Assembly: GCF_049860805.1 (NCBI RefSeq)
Contig: NZ_CP187555.1
Location: forward strand, 2,914,001-2,978,000
Direction: 5' to 3'
Source: Parabacteroides sp900760525
GTDB taxonomy: Bacteria > Bacteroidota > Bacteroidia > Bacteroidales > Tannerellaceae
DNA: 64,000 nt
Part shown: positions 33,624-42,857 of the stretch, one piece after another
Layout of the letters: the number at the start of each line of letters is the position of its first letter
Numbering within the stretch: the stretch's first letter is position 1
The notes under the pieces: generated by a model
The model's database searches: none
The model's input: only the letters and a program-made list of their open reading frames with translations
Told to the model about the DNA's origin: nothing
Made by a program: the position numbers and the translations under genes

Positions 33624-36623
33624 ATGAAAAGAATACTTATTCCACTGTGCATAGTGGTGGGGAGTCATGTTGCATACGGGCAACGGTCGTACCAGTTTGA
33701 TGCACCGGATCGCCTATTTGTAGAAGGAAAAGAGTTGTTTAGTTTAAAAAATTATGCTGGTTGCATCGACAAGTTGGAAGCCTACAAGCAGCATTCCAGC
33801 GATGCCGACCTGATCCAGGAGGCAGACTATATGCTGGTCTATGCCGCTTATGAACAGGGGCGTCCCAATGCAGACGAGTTGCTAAAGGACTACCTAGAAG
33901 AATACCCGGCTTCCCGCCATAGTGACGAAGTCGACTACATGATCGGTTCCGTGCATTTCGAACGCGGAGAATATGAAAAAGCAATCTTCTGGTTCAACGA
34001 GGCCGATATCGACGTGTTGAGCCCCGAACAACAGGAGGCTTATTCTTTCCGCCTGGCTTATTCGCTGTTGCAGACAGGCGAGATGGAAAAGGCTCGCGGC
34101 TACTTCGCCCGGATCGAACAGATCGGGGACAAATACAAGGAGGCTTCGACCTATTATGTCGCCTACATCGACTACGCGATGGGGAATTACAACAATGCCC
34201 TGATCGAGTTCTCGCGTCTGAAAGAGAGCCCCAAATACCGGGAGCAGTCACAATACTACATCGCACAGATTTATTTTATCCAGAGCAAATACGAAAAGGT
34301 GGTGAAAGAAGGTGAAGAACTTCTCTCCCTCTACCCCGATAGCAAAAACAACAGCGAGATGTACCGGATTGTCGGTGATTCATATTACCACTTAGGCGAC
34401 CAGGGAAAAGCGATCCAAATGTTGAGCAAGTATGTTTCTTCCACGGAAAACCCGCTCCGCAGCGATTTATACATTTTAGGTATATGCTACTTCAATAAAG
34501 GAAATTACAGCAGTGCAGTCAACGCCTTGAGCCGGACCGTACGCCAGAACGACGAGCTGACACAGAACGCTTATCTCTATCTCGGACAGTCTTACCTGAA
34601 GTTAGGCGACAAAAATAATGCCCGCATGGCATTCGAGGCAGCCGCCACCTCTTCATTCGACAAACAGATAAAAGAGGTAGCCATGTATAACTACGCATTG
34701 CTGATCCACGAAACGGCCTTTACGGGATTCGGCGAATCGGTGACGATCTTCGAAGACTTCCTGAACGATTTCCCGAATTCGCAATATGCGGACAAGGTGA
34801 ACGACTACTTAGTCGAGGTCTACCTGACCACCAAAAACTACGAAGCCGCCCTGAAATCGATCAACAAGATCAAACATCCGAGCACCAAGATACTGGAAGC
34901 CAAACAAGACATTCTCTTCCAACTCGGCACACAGGCTTTTGCCAATGTCAAACTGGACGAAGCCGTCAGTTTGTTCAGCCAGGCAATCCAGCTCGGTTCC
35001 TACAATATGGAAGCCCGCAACGACGCTTATTTCTGGCGCGGCGAATCCTACTACCGCATGGGCGAATACGAAAATGCGATATCGGACTATCGCACATACC
35101 TGAACAATACGCGCCAGCGCAATACCGACATGTACGCTCTGGCTTATTATAACTTAGGTTACAGCTACTTCAAACTGAGGGATTACAGCGCGGCCCTGAA
35201 CCGCTTCCGCCAGTATGTCGACCTGGAGAGCAACCAGCAGGCGGCATCCCTGGCAGACGCTTACAACCGTATCGGCGACTGCCTGTATCAGAACCGCCAG
35301 TTCAGCTTAGCCGAAGAAAACTATTCACGTGCAGCCCAGTTGTCTCCTTCCGCAGGCGATTACTCGATCTACCAGAAGGGATTTCTGCTGGGGTTGCAGA
35401 AAGACTATAGAGGCAAGATCAGCGCAATGGACCGCCTGATCAGCGAATATCCGGAATCACAATACGTAGACGACGCGCTGTTCGAGAAAGGACGCTCCTA
35501 TGTATTGCTGGAAAACAGCTCTTCCGCCGCACAGGCATTTGAAAAGCTGATCCGCGAATTTCCGCAGAGCAGCTTAGCACGTAAGGCTGGCATCCAGCTC
35601 GGTTTGCTCTACTACAATGACAACCAGCCGGAAAAGGCGCTCGCCGCCTACAAGCAGGTGATCAGCAATTATCCGGGTAGCGAAGAGGCAAAAGTCGCTT
35701 TGCAGGATTTGAAATCCGTTTATATCGACCTCAACGATATCAATGCTTATGCCAACTATGTAAACTCCATAGGCGGCAATATCCGTCTGGAAGTGGGCGA
35801 ACAAGATTCGTTGACCTATATCGCCGCCGAAAAGCTCTTCATGCGCGGTGATAACGACGGCGCGCGCCGAAGCTTAGTCAACTACCTGCAAACATTCCCC
35901 GAAGGAGCGTTCAGTTCGAATGCAAACTTTTACTTGGGAAGCATCGCTTTCGCCAAGAAAGAATTCGACGAGGCGATCCAGCGTTTCAAATCGGTTATTG
36001 CAAGCAATGACACCAAGTTCCTCGAAGAATCGGTTGCCCGCACGGCTGAAATCGAATATCTCAACAAAGATTACCCGGCAGCCTTGGAAAGCTTCAAACG
36101 CTTGCAGATAGTAGCCGAAAACCCGGAGAACAAACAGGCCGCCCGCTTAGGTATCATGCGCTGCGCTTTGCAGACCGGACAGCAGAAAGACGCACTCCTG
36201 GCGGCAGACGAGTTGCTGAAAGAGCCGAAACTCTCGCCCGAACTGGAAGCCGAAGCCCGTTATGTACGTGCGAAAGCCTATATCGACCAGAAACAGGCGA
36301 ACAAGGCGCTTGCCGACCTGAAAGAACTGAGCAAAGACACCCGCACGGTACACGGTGCGGAAGCCAAATATCTATTGGCCCAACTGTATTACGACACCAA
36401 CGACGACAAGAATGCCGAAAAGGTGTTGATGAACTTCATCGAAAACGGTACGCCTCACCAATACTGGCTGGCTCGCGGATTTATCCTGCTTGCCGACGTT
36501 TATATCCGCCAGGGTGACGATTTCCAGGCTCGTCAATACCTTACCAGCCTGCAGAACAATTATAAAGGGGATGACGATATCGCCGGTATGATAGAAAATA
36601 GATTGGGTAAACTTAAGAACTAA
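33624..36623 (+). CDS. Large secreted tetratricopeptide-repeat protein
   Basis: 999 residues. The ATG at 33624 is used; it is preceded in frame by a GTG and by AAGGAG-like sequence. A signal peptide (ILIPLCIVVGSHVAYG) is followed by TPR-like helix pairs along almost the full length, for example YMIGSVHFERGEYEKAIFWF, AYLYLGQSYLKLGDKNNARM, YYNLGYSYFKLRDYSAALNR and VQLGLLYY-type units. Known: such proteins scaffold envelope complexes. The next gene, a beta-barrel protein, starts nine bases later; the two are probably partners. The target of the scaffold is unknown. Confidence 0.92.
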   Translation: MKRILIPLCIVVGSHVAYGQRSYQFDAPDRLFVEGKELFSLKNYAGCIDKLEAYKQHSSDADLIQEADYMLVYAAYEQGRPNADELLKDYLEEYPASRHSDEVDYMIGSVHFERGEYEKAIFWFNEADIDVLSPEQQEAYSFRLAYSLLQTGEMEKARGYFARIEQIGDKYKEASTYYVAYIDYAMGNYNNALIEFSRLKESPKYREQSQYYIAQIYFIQSKYEKVVKEGEELLSLYPDSKNNSEMYRIVGDSYYHLGDQGKAIQMLSKYVSSTENPLRSDLYILGICYFNKGNYSSAVNALSRTVRQNDELTQNAYLYLGQSYLKLGDKNNARMAFEAAATSSFDKQIKEVAMYNYALLIHETAFTGFGESVTIFEDFLNDFPNSQYADKVNDYLVEVYLTTKNYEAALKSINKIKHPSTKILEAKQDILFQLGTQAFANVKLDEAVSLFSQAIQLGSYNMEARNDAYFWRGESYYRMGEYENAISDYRTYLNNTRQRNTDMYALAYYNLGYSYFKLRDYSAALNRFRQYVDLESNQQAASLADAYNRIGDCLYQNRQFSLAEENYSRAAQLSPSAGDYSIYQKGFLLGLQKDYRGKISAMDRLISEYPESQYVDDALFEKGRSYVLLENSSSAAQAFEKLIREFPQSSLARKAGIQLGLLYYNDNQPEKALAAYKQVISNYPGSEEAKVALQDLKSVYIDLNDINAYANYVNSIGGNIRLEVGEQDSLTYIAAEKLFMRGDNDGARRSLVNYLQTFPEGAFSSNANFYLGSIAFAKKEFDEAIQRFKSVIASNDTKFLEESVARTAEIEYLNKDYPAALESFKRLQIVAENPENKQAARLGIMRCALQTGQQKDALLAADELLKEPKLSPELEAEARYVRAKAYIDQKQANKALADLKELSKDTRTVHGAEAKYLLAQLYYDTNDDKNAEKVLMNFIENGTPHQYWLARGFILLADVYIRQGDDFQARQYLTSLQNNYKGDDDIAGMIENRLGKLKN

Positions 36624-36632
36624 GAAGAAGTG

Positions 36633-38384
36633 ATGAAGACAATATATAACATCAAAGCATTGTGTGTGATGGCCCTGTTAGGCAGCGTCGCAACCGTTAG
36701 CGCACAGGAAGACAAAACGAAAGAAAAAGACCTGAACCGGGAAATGACGCTCGAACGCGAATATGACCCGACTGTACAAGATGCCAGCAAGGTGAACACC
36801 CTACCGGTCATTAAAGAGCCGGTTGTCAAGAAGATGCCGATCGACTACGCAACTTTCACCGTCCCGACTGATCCGGAAAAGGAAATCAGCCTCCTGCCCT
36901 CAGGCAATATCATGACGGATATCCAGTATAATAAACGTCGTGGCTATTTCAACTTCGGCGGCGGCACGTACCTGAACCTGAACGGCGACTTGGGCTATCA
37001 TATCCTGAGCACGGACAAGGATAAGCTGAATATCTGGTTCTCCCATCGCTCGACGAACGGGAAGGTGAAATATATCGATACGGACTTCGACAAGGTGAAG
37101 GCCAAATTGAACGACAACTTAGGCGGCCTCAACTTCAAACATACGTTTGAGAAGCTGTCGCTGGATATGGGGATCAAATACGGATACTCCGCATTCAATT
37201 ACTATGGGCTGCCGGTTCCCAGTCCCGAATCGTCGGTTACATTAGTACCGGACGATTTCGACCGTGAAACCAATCAGGTAAACCAGGCTATCCAGGCAAA
37301 GATCGGAGTCGAATCGAAAGAAGACGCTCCTGTCGGCTATCTGTTAGATCTCGGATATACCAACTTCTCCCATAAATATGCGTTAAGCAAGGAACAGGAC
37401 GGACCTACGGAACATACTTTCGATGTCAAGTTCGACCTGAACGCCCGTTTCGGCGGTGAGCAGCGCATCGGATTAGGGGGTAACGTAGAGTACTTCAATT
37501 ACAACCTGCCGACAATGGGCGGACAGGAATATTTAGAATTTGAGAACCATGCCGAAGCAACCCTTTCGCCTTATTATAAGGTGTCGGGAGACAACTGGAA
37601 TCTGAAACTTGGCGCAAACATCATGTTCGTGACCGGTGACAACAGCAAGTTTATGGCTTCTCCGAATATTACGGCCGATGTTGAAGTTGCCGATAAAACA
37701 CAGCTTTACTTAGTTGCCGGCGGTAAGCTCTACTCTAACAGCATGTACGATATTTCCCAGGTCAACCGCTATATCAACCCGGCGATGGAACTGCTTCCTT
37801 CCCGTAACTATCTCGACGGAACGGTCGGTATCAGAAGCGGTATCGCTCCCGGTTTCTGGTTTGATGTATTCGGCGGTTATAAGATCACGAACGACGAGGT
37901 TTTCTTCGTTCCGACTCTTCTTGCTCCAAGTGCGCAAGGCGATATTTTTGCCAATACTAGCAGAGCTTTGCAAGCAAATGCAAAACATGCGTTCGGCGGT
38001 GTCAATCTGAAATACAGCTACCAGCAATTATTCGACATCAACCTGAAAGGAGTTTACAACAATTGGAACGTCGATGACCTCGGAGCTGCTTACGGCAAAC
38101 CCGAAATGGAATTGACAGCCGGTGTTACCGTCCGCCCGATCAGCCAGGTAACAGCTTCTTTGGATTATTATTTAGCTACCGGACGTAAGGCTTTCTTAGG
38201 ATTACCTGAGGGAGAAAAGATGAAAAACATCAACGAACTCAACCTGACCGGTTCCTACACCCTGAACGACACCTTCGGGCTGTATCTGAAACTGAACAAC
38301 GTCCTGTTCCAGAAATACGAACTCTATTACGGCTATCCGATGCAGAGTTTCAGCGCGATGGTCGGTGTGAACATCAATTTCTGA
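36633..38384 (+). CDS. Outer-membrane beta-barrel protein paired with the TPR protein
   Basis: 583 residues from the ATG at 36633 (a GTG lies three bases earlier). A signal peptide (ALCVMALLGSVATVSAQ) is followed by a charged linker (REMTLEREYDPTVQDASKVN) and then alternating strands such as FNFGGGTYLNLNGDLGYHI and LFDINLKGVYNNWNV, ending in SFSAMVGVNINF with the terminal Phe expected for barrel insertion. No plug domain or STN domain is seen, so it is not an ordinary TonB receptor. Its role with the TPR protein is inferred from position only. Confidence 0.88.
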   Translation: MKTIYNIKALCVMALLGSVATVSAQEDKTKEKDLNREMTLEREYDPTVQDASKVNTLPVIKEPVVKKMPIDYATFTVPTDPEKEISLLPSGNIMTDIQYNKRRGYFNFGGGTYLNLNGDLGYHILSTDKDKLNIWFSHRSTNGKVKYIDTDFDKVKAKLNDNLGGLNFKHTFEKLSLDMGIKYGYSAFNYYGLPVPSPESSVTLVPDDFDRETNQVNQAIQAKIGVESKEDAPVGYLLDLGYTNFSHKYALSKEQDGPTEHTFDVKFDLNARFGGEQRIGLGGNVEYFNYNLPTMGGQEYLEFENHAEATLSPYYKVSGDNWNLKLGANIMFVTGDNSKFMASPNITADVEVADKTQLYLVAGGKLYSNSMYDISQVNRYINPAMELLPSRNYLDGTVGIRSGIAPGFWFDVFGGYKITNDEVFFVPTLLAPSAQGDIFANTSRALQANAKHAFGGVNLKYSYQQLFDINLKGVYNNWNVDDLGAAYGKPEMELTAGVTVRPISQVTASLDYYLATGRKAFLGLPEGEKMKNINELNLTGSYTLNDTFGLYLKLNNVLFQKYELYYGYPMQSFSAMVGVNINF

Positions 38385-38401
38385 CAATATTTTCCTCCAC
38401 G

Positions 38402-38431
38402 ACAGCCTGCCGCCACTCCGCGACAGGCTGT
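38402..38431 (+). terminator. Hairpin after the beta-barrel gene
   Basis: ACAGCCTG (38402-38409) pairs with CAGGCTGT (38424-38431), followed by TTCTCGTTT. Further GACAGC/GCTGTC blocks follow to 38510. Confidence 0.55.
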
Positions 38432-38531
38432 TCTCGTTTATAGAGAGGCTGTCGAGCTGCTCGACACCCTCCTTTCCACAAAAAACACCCCGGCGAACTG
38501 CTCGACAGCAACCTTTCAGCAGAAAACATCG

Positions 38532-38539
38532 TATCTTTG
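38532..38539 (+). promoter_or_regulatory. -7 box before the MATE gene
   Basis: TATCTTTG, 22 bases before the ATG at 38562. Confidence 0.55.
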
Positions 38540-38561
38540 TCCCCGAATTAAACAAACGGAC

Positions 38562-39890
38562 ATGCAAGGGACAAAAAATCTGACGGAAGGGCCTATTAAA
38601 AAACAGCTATTCAATCTGGCGCTTCCCATCATGGGAACCTCTTTTATCCAAATGGCGTATAGCATTACCGATATGGCCTGGGTGGGACGCTTAGGCAGCG
38701 AAGCGGTAGCCGCCATCGGGGCAGTCGGTATTCTGACATGGATGACGACTTCGATCTCTTACCTGAATAAGGTAGGCTCGGAAGTCAGCGTAGCGCAAAG
38801 TATAGGAGCGCGTGAGGAAGAGGAAGCCCGCGCTTTTGCCTCCCATAACCTGACGATCGCACTCATTATCTCCATCTGCTGGGGATTCCTGCTATTCGTC
38901 CTGGCAAATCCGGTGATCGGTTTTTTCAAGTTGGAAAATGATATTTCGGCACAGGCGGTGTCCTACCTGCGGATCATTGCGACCGGTTTCCCGTTCATAC
39001 TCCTGTCGGCCGCCAGCACGGGTATCTATAATGCTGCGGGATTAAGCAAAATCCCGTTCTATGTCAGCGGCAGCGGATTGATTATGAATATGGTGCTCGA
39101 TCCGCTATTTATATTCGGGTTCGGGATGGGTACGAACGGTGCTGCCTGTGCAACCTGGCTATCGGAAGCGACCGTATTTGCCATTTTCATCTATTATCTG
39201 AAAAAGAAGAACAAACTGTTTGGAGGATTTCCTTTCTTTGTCCGGTTAAAAAACCGCTACAGCAAACGTATTTTCCAGTTAGGGCTTCCCGTTGCATTGT
39301 TAAACAGCTTGTTTGCCGTTATCAACCTGATGATGGCGCGCACGGCATCCACCTATGGCGGACATATCGGACTGATGACGATGACAGCCGGAGGACAGAT
39401 AGAAGCGATTGCCTGGAATACCTCGCAAGGATTCAGTACGGCACTTAGTACGTTTGTAGCACAGAATTTTGCCGCCCGTAAGAAAGAACGTGTCTTGGGC
39501 GCCTACCATACAACCCTGAAGATGACGGCTCTGTTCGGTATCTTCTGTACCCTGCTTTTCGTATTCTTCGGCAGTGAAGTGTTCTCGCTGATCATACCCG
39601 AAAAGGCAGCTTATGAGGCGGGAGGCGTTTTCCTTCGTATCGACGGCTACTCGATGTTGCTCATGATGCTTGAAATAACGATGCAAGGATTGTTCTACGG
39701 GACAGGGCGTACGATCCCTCCCGCCATCATCAGCATCACGTTCAACAGCCTGCGTATCCCGCTGGCGATCGCACTGACGGCTATGGGGCTGGGCATTACC
39801 GGCGTCTGGTGGGCGATCAGTATCTCCAGTATGTTGAAAGGAATCGTTGCATTCATCTGGTTCCGTATTTTACAGAAGAAGATATTGTGA
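38562..39890 (+). CDS. MATE-family efflux transporter
   Basis: 442 residues with twelve predicted membrane helices in two repeats. The opening LTEGPIKKQLFNLALPIMGT and the SYSITDMAWVGRLG-like motif (seen as AYSITDMAWVGRLGSEAVAA) are typical of DinF/NorM-like MATE proteins, as is the second-half FSTALSTFVAQNFAARKKER. Known: MATE proteins export cationic drugs or metabolites using Na+ or H+ gradients. The substrate is not known. It stands as a single gene between a -7 box and the metY promoter. Confidence 0.95.
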   Translation: MQGTKNLTEGPIKKQLFNLALPIMGTSFIQMAYSITDMAWVGRLGSEAVAAIGAVGILTWMTTSISYLNKVGSEVSVAQSIGAREEEEARAFASHNLTIALIISICWGFLLFVLANPVIGFFKLENDISAQAVSYLRIIATGFPFILLSAASTGIYNAAGLSKIPFYVSGSGLIMNMVLDPLFIFGFGMGTNGAACATWLSEATVFAIFIYYLKKKNKLFGGFPFFVRLKNRYSKRIFQLGLPVALLNSLFAVINLMMARTASTYGGHIGLMTMTAGGQIEAIAWNTSQGFSTALSTFVAQNFAARKKERVLGAYHTTLKMTALFGIFCTLLFVFFGSEVFSLIIPEKAAYEAGGVFLRIDGYSMLLMMLEITMQGLFYGTGRTIPPAIISITFNSLRIPLAIALTAMGLGITGVWWAISISSMLKGIVAFIWFRILQKKIL

Positions 39891-39916
39891 TACAAACAAA
39901 CTATTCCTTATTTTTG
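39885..39916 (+). promoter_or_regulatory. metY promoter
   Basis: TTG (39885-39887), 21 bases, TATTTTTG (39909-39916), 38 bases before the ATG. The -33 part overlaps the end of the MATE gene. Confidence 0.65.
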
Positions 39917-39953
39917 CCGGATAATAACAAATACATAGTAAAACATTATCATA

Positions 39954-41231
39954 ATGAACAATTCATTAAAGCCGGAAACCCTCTGCGTGCAGGGAGGCTG
40001 GCAACCGAAAAAGGGAGAACCGCGCGTCCTGCCTATCTATCAGAGTACGACATTCAAGTATGACACCAGCGAACAGATGGCCAAACTCTTCGACCTCGAA
40101 GAAAGCGGATACTTCTACACCCGCCTGCAAAACCCGACAAACGATGCTGTTGCCGCCAAGATCGCCGCTTTGGAAGGTGGCGTAGGCGCTATGCTGACCT
40201 CCTCCGGGCAGGCTGCCAACTTCTATGCCGTGTTCAACATCTGCCAGGCCGGCGACCATATGGTTTGCTCGTCCACGATCTACGGCGGAACGTTCAACTT
40301 GTTTGGCGTGACAATGAAAAAATTGGGTATCGAAGTGACATTCGTCGATCCGGATGCTTCGGAAGAAGAAATCTCGGCCGCTTTCCGTCCGAACACAAAA
40401 GCTTTGTTCGGCGAAACCTTGTCCAATCCGGGTATGAGCGTACTCGATATCGAGAAGTTTGCCCGTATCGCCCACAGTCATGGCGTGCCTCTGATCGTGG
40501 ATAACACGTTCGCAACACCGATCAACTGCCGCCCGTTCGAATGGGGAGCCGATATCGTGACCCATTCAACAACCAAATATATGGACGGTCATGCGACAAG
40601 CGTAGGTGGTGCGGTTGTAGACAGTGGCAATTTCGACTGGGACGCACATGCCGACAAGTTCCCCGGGCTGACAACTCCGGACGAATCCTACCACGGCCTG
40701 ACCTACACTAAGGCTTTCGGAAAGATGGCTTATATGACGAAGGCTACGGCACAGCTGATGCGCGACTTAGGCTCTATCCAGGCTCCGATGAATGCCTTCC
40801 TGTTGAACTTAGGGCTCGAAACCTTGCACCTGCGTATGCCGCAACATTGCAAGAACGCCCAGCAGATTGCCGAGTGGCTCGAAGCAAACGAACAGGTTGC
40901 CTGGGTGAACTTCCCCGGTCTGAAGAGCAACAAGTATTACGAGCTGGCTCAGAAATATATGCCGAACGGTACTTGTGGCGTAATCGCCTTCGGCCTGAAA
41001 GGTTCCCGTGAAGACGCAATCCGTTTTATGGATAACCTGAAGATGATCTGCATCGTGACCCACGTAGCTGACGCCCGCACCTGTGTCCTCCACCCTGCCA
41101 GCCATACGCACCGCCAGCTGACAGACGAACAGCTGATCGAAGCAGGCGTAGCTCCCGACCTGATCCGCCTCTCCGTCGGCATCGAAAATGCAAACGACAT
41201 CATCGCGGATATCGAGCAGGCGTTGAAATAG
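39954..41231 (+). CDS. metY: O-acetylhomoserine sulfhydrylase
   Basis: 425 residues, Cys/Met-metabolism PLP family. PLP and active-site features: YQSTTFKYDTSEQMAKLF, SSGQAANFYAVFNICQAGDH, FGETLSNPGMSVLDIEKFA, VDNTFATPINCRPFEWGAD, and the lysine in THSTTKYMDGHATSVGG near residue 208. Known: proteins of this length with a long C-terminal domain make homocysteine from O-acetylhomoserine and sulfide. The related methionine gamma-lyase and cystathionine enzymes are shorter, which favours MetY. It is a single-gene unit ending 28 bases before a palindromic element. Confidence 0.94.
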   Translation: MNNSLKPETLCVQGGWQPKKGEPRVLPIYQSTTFKYDTSEQMAKLFDLEESGYFYTRLQNPTNDAVAAKIAALEGGVGAMLTSSGQAANFYAVFNICQAGDHMVCSSTIYGGTFNLFGVTMKKLGIEVTFVDPDASEEEISAAFRPNTKALFGETLSNPGMSVLDIEKFARIAHSHGVPLIVDNTFATPINCRPFEWGADIVTHSTTKYMDGHATSVGGAVVDSGNFDWDAHADKFPGLTTPDESYHGLTYTKAFGKMAYMTKATAQLMRDLGSIQAPMNAFLLNLGLETLHLRMPQHCKNAQQIAEWLEANEQVAWVNFPGLKSNKYYELAQKYMPNGTCGVIAFGLKGSREDAIRFMDNLKMICIVTHVADARTCVLHPASHTHRQLTDEQLIEAGVAPDLIRLSVGIENANDIIADIEQALK

Positions 41232-41259
41232 TATATAACCATTAAATGAAGATTTATCT

Positions 41260-41688
41260 GTTACTTTTGGCTTGATCCAAAAGTAACCAAAAGATCAAGG
41301 CTTAACCGGCTGAGCTACTCCGGGCAAAGACTACGCTGTCGCCTGCGAAACTCGCTGCGCTCAGACAGCGCAGGCTCCGGACGCTTCGTCTTTACCCTCC
41401 GCTTTACGCCCACCCGCTTAGGCCTTTCTTAGAAAGCTGCGCTTTCTCTTGGGATGGCCGATACCGTCTCTTGCATAGGTGTCGGTATCGGCCATCCTCA
41501 AAGAGCCGTCAGGCTCTATTTCCGGCCTAAGCTGGTGAGCGTTAAGCGCAACGACCGCAGTGAGTGCCCGGAGCGTCTGCTGTTTGAGCGAAGCGAGTTT
41601 CAGACGCGACAGCGAACGAAGGGAACGGAGTAGCGAAGCAGGTTCGGCCTTGATCTTTTGGTTACTTTGGGATCAAGCCAAAAGTAAC
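41260..41688. mobile_element. Palindromic MITE-like element with compensating hairpins
   Basis: Terminal inverted repeats: 41260-41301 against 41647-41688, 41 of 42 bases matching, each itself able to fold (GTTACTTTTGG with CCAAAAGTAAC in the left copy). Weaker similarity extends to about 63 bases. Further in, the two arms carry matching hairpins with different stem sequences: CCTGCG/CGCAGG (41342, 41369) against CGTCTG/CAGACG (41574, 41601), both with 21-base loops, and AGAAAGC/GCTTTCT (41431, 41441) against AGAGCC/GGCTCT (41502, 41512). The centre is a 14-bp stem, 41452-41465 with 41484-41497. No coding frame of note and no clear target duplication. It fills the gap between two convergent genes, so it may also stop transcription. 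Confidence 0.8.
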
Positions 41689-41702
41689 ATAATTCATCCC
41701 CA

Positions 41703-42857
41703 TCAAATCGATAACGTCTTCCCCAACCGGTATATCCACCGGGTAGATAAACGATGCCACAGGGAAGGAGGTGTTTCCTCCATCAACAAGTCCGGTCGGA
41801 ATTCACGTAAGATCAGCCAATCCGCCTGTTTCACCCAATGAGAAAAAGCGGGATTCGGCCGATGAGTTCGCGATAGTTCCAACAAAGCATCCAGATCAAA
41901 CCGGTCTGCAACAACCCCTGCGCCTGCCTGAACCGCGTCGAAAGCATTACAGGACTGTTCGATATGGGTCGGTACCATCAAAACGGGCTTCCCCAGATAC
42001 ATGGCCTCGCAAACAGACTCGAAGCCGGCAGTCGTAGCATACGCTTTCGCCCCTGCCATATAGCGGACAAACAGCATATCATTTAATTGATGAAAAGAAA
42101 GATGGGCATCCACTCTTACTTCCGGCCGAACGTCTTTTTTATCCCAGAAGATATGAAGATCGACTGCTGGATGAGCCTTATGCCAAGAACGTATTTCCTC
42201 ACTGAAGCCGCTATTTAAAATATATCCATGCAGATAATCACCCTTCTCAGGTGTCATATCCAAAACCTCTTTACGCAAAAGAGGAGGGACCACGACAATC
42301 CCTTCCGCCGGTACCTCGCGCATCTTGCGAAAAGACAAAGCCAGCTTTTTAGCGGCTCCTATAGCCGTGATACGGGTGAAAAACTTCAGAGAAGCAAGTG
42401 ATAATTTATTTTGTTTCGGAAAATCAAAGTCCGGATGCAGAAATAAATACTGGTGCGCAATACAAACCATCAGGGCTTTCGGACGGCAAAACAGATAAGT
42501 CAGCCCGGTCAGCAGTTCGTAGAAGTTCACAACGACATCCGCTCCCATCTCCTTTATCATCCGGTTGATATACCGGATACTAGAAAAATATTTATGCAAT
42601 CTAAACAGGTTATAAGCCACACTCCTTACCAAATTGACCTGCTTATTCTTGGCCGAAGGAAGGAAGTTCGGGCTCTCGAACGGATAAACAGGAACACCGA
42701 TCTTCTCGCTAAAAAAAACGGGAAGCCTGCGTGCCGGACTTTTTCCGACCAGAACCCCCACGATCTCATGTCCTTCATCCGCCAATTTCTGGCGAAGAGA
42801 AAGCGCCTGGGTCAGGTGACCACGTCCTTCACCTTGTATGACAAACAGTATTTTCAT
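41703..42857 (-). CDS. MurG-like (GT28-type) glycosyltransferase
   Basis: 384 residues. N-terminal Rossmann half opens with KILFVIQGEGRGHLTQALSL, the Gly-rich loop of GT-B enzymes. The C-terminal half has AYATTAGFESVCEAMYLGKP, then VLMVPTHIEQSCNAFDAVQA, the nucleotide-sugar site of MurG-type transferases. Known: this group includes glycolipid and cell-wall glycosyltransferases. The start overlaps the stop of the LpxH-like gene by four bases (ATGA), so the two are translated together. A lipid-linked acceptor is plausible, but the donor sugar and product are unknown. Confidence 0.85.
   Translation of the reverse strand: MKILFVIQGEGRGHLTQALSLRQKLADEGHEIVGVLVGKSPARRLPVFFSEKIGVPVYPFESPNFLPSAKNKQVNLVRSVAYNLFRLHKYFSSIRYINRMIKEMGADVVVNFYELLTGLTYLFCRPKALMVCIAHQYLFLHPDFDFPKQNKLSLASLKFFTRITAIGAAKKLALSFRKMREVPAEGIVVVPPLLRKEVLDMTPEKGDYLHGYILNSGFSEEIRSWHKAHPAVDLHIFWDKKDVRPEVRVDAHLSFHQLNDMLFVRYMAGAKAYATTAGFESVCEAMYLGKPVLMVPTHIEQSCNAFDAVQAGAGVVADRFDLDALLELSRTHRPNPAFSHWVKQADWLILREFRPDLLMEETPPSLWHRLSTRWIYRLGKTLSI

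Noticed and set aside
41282..41330. A tRNA gene on the minus strand
   Set aside because: Only an acceptor/D-arm-like stretch is present; no anticodon or T arm follows, and the sequence belongs to the inverted-repeat arm.
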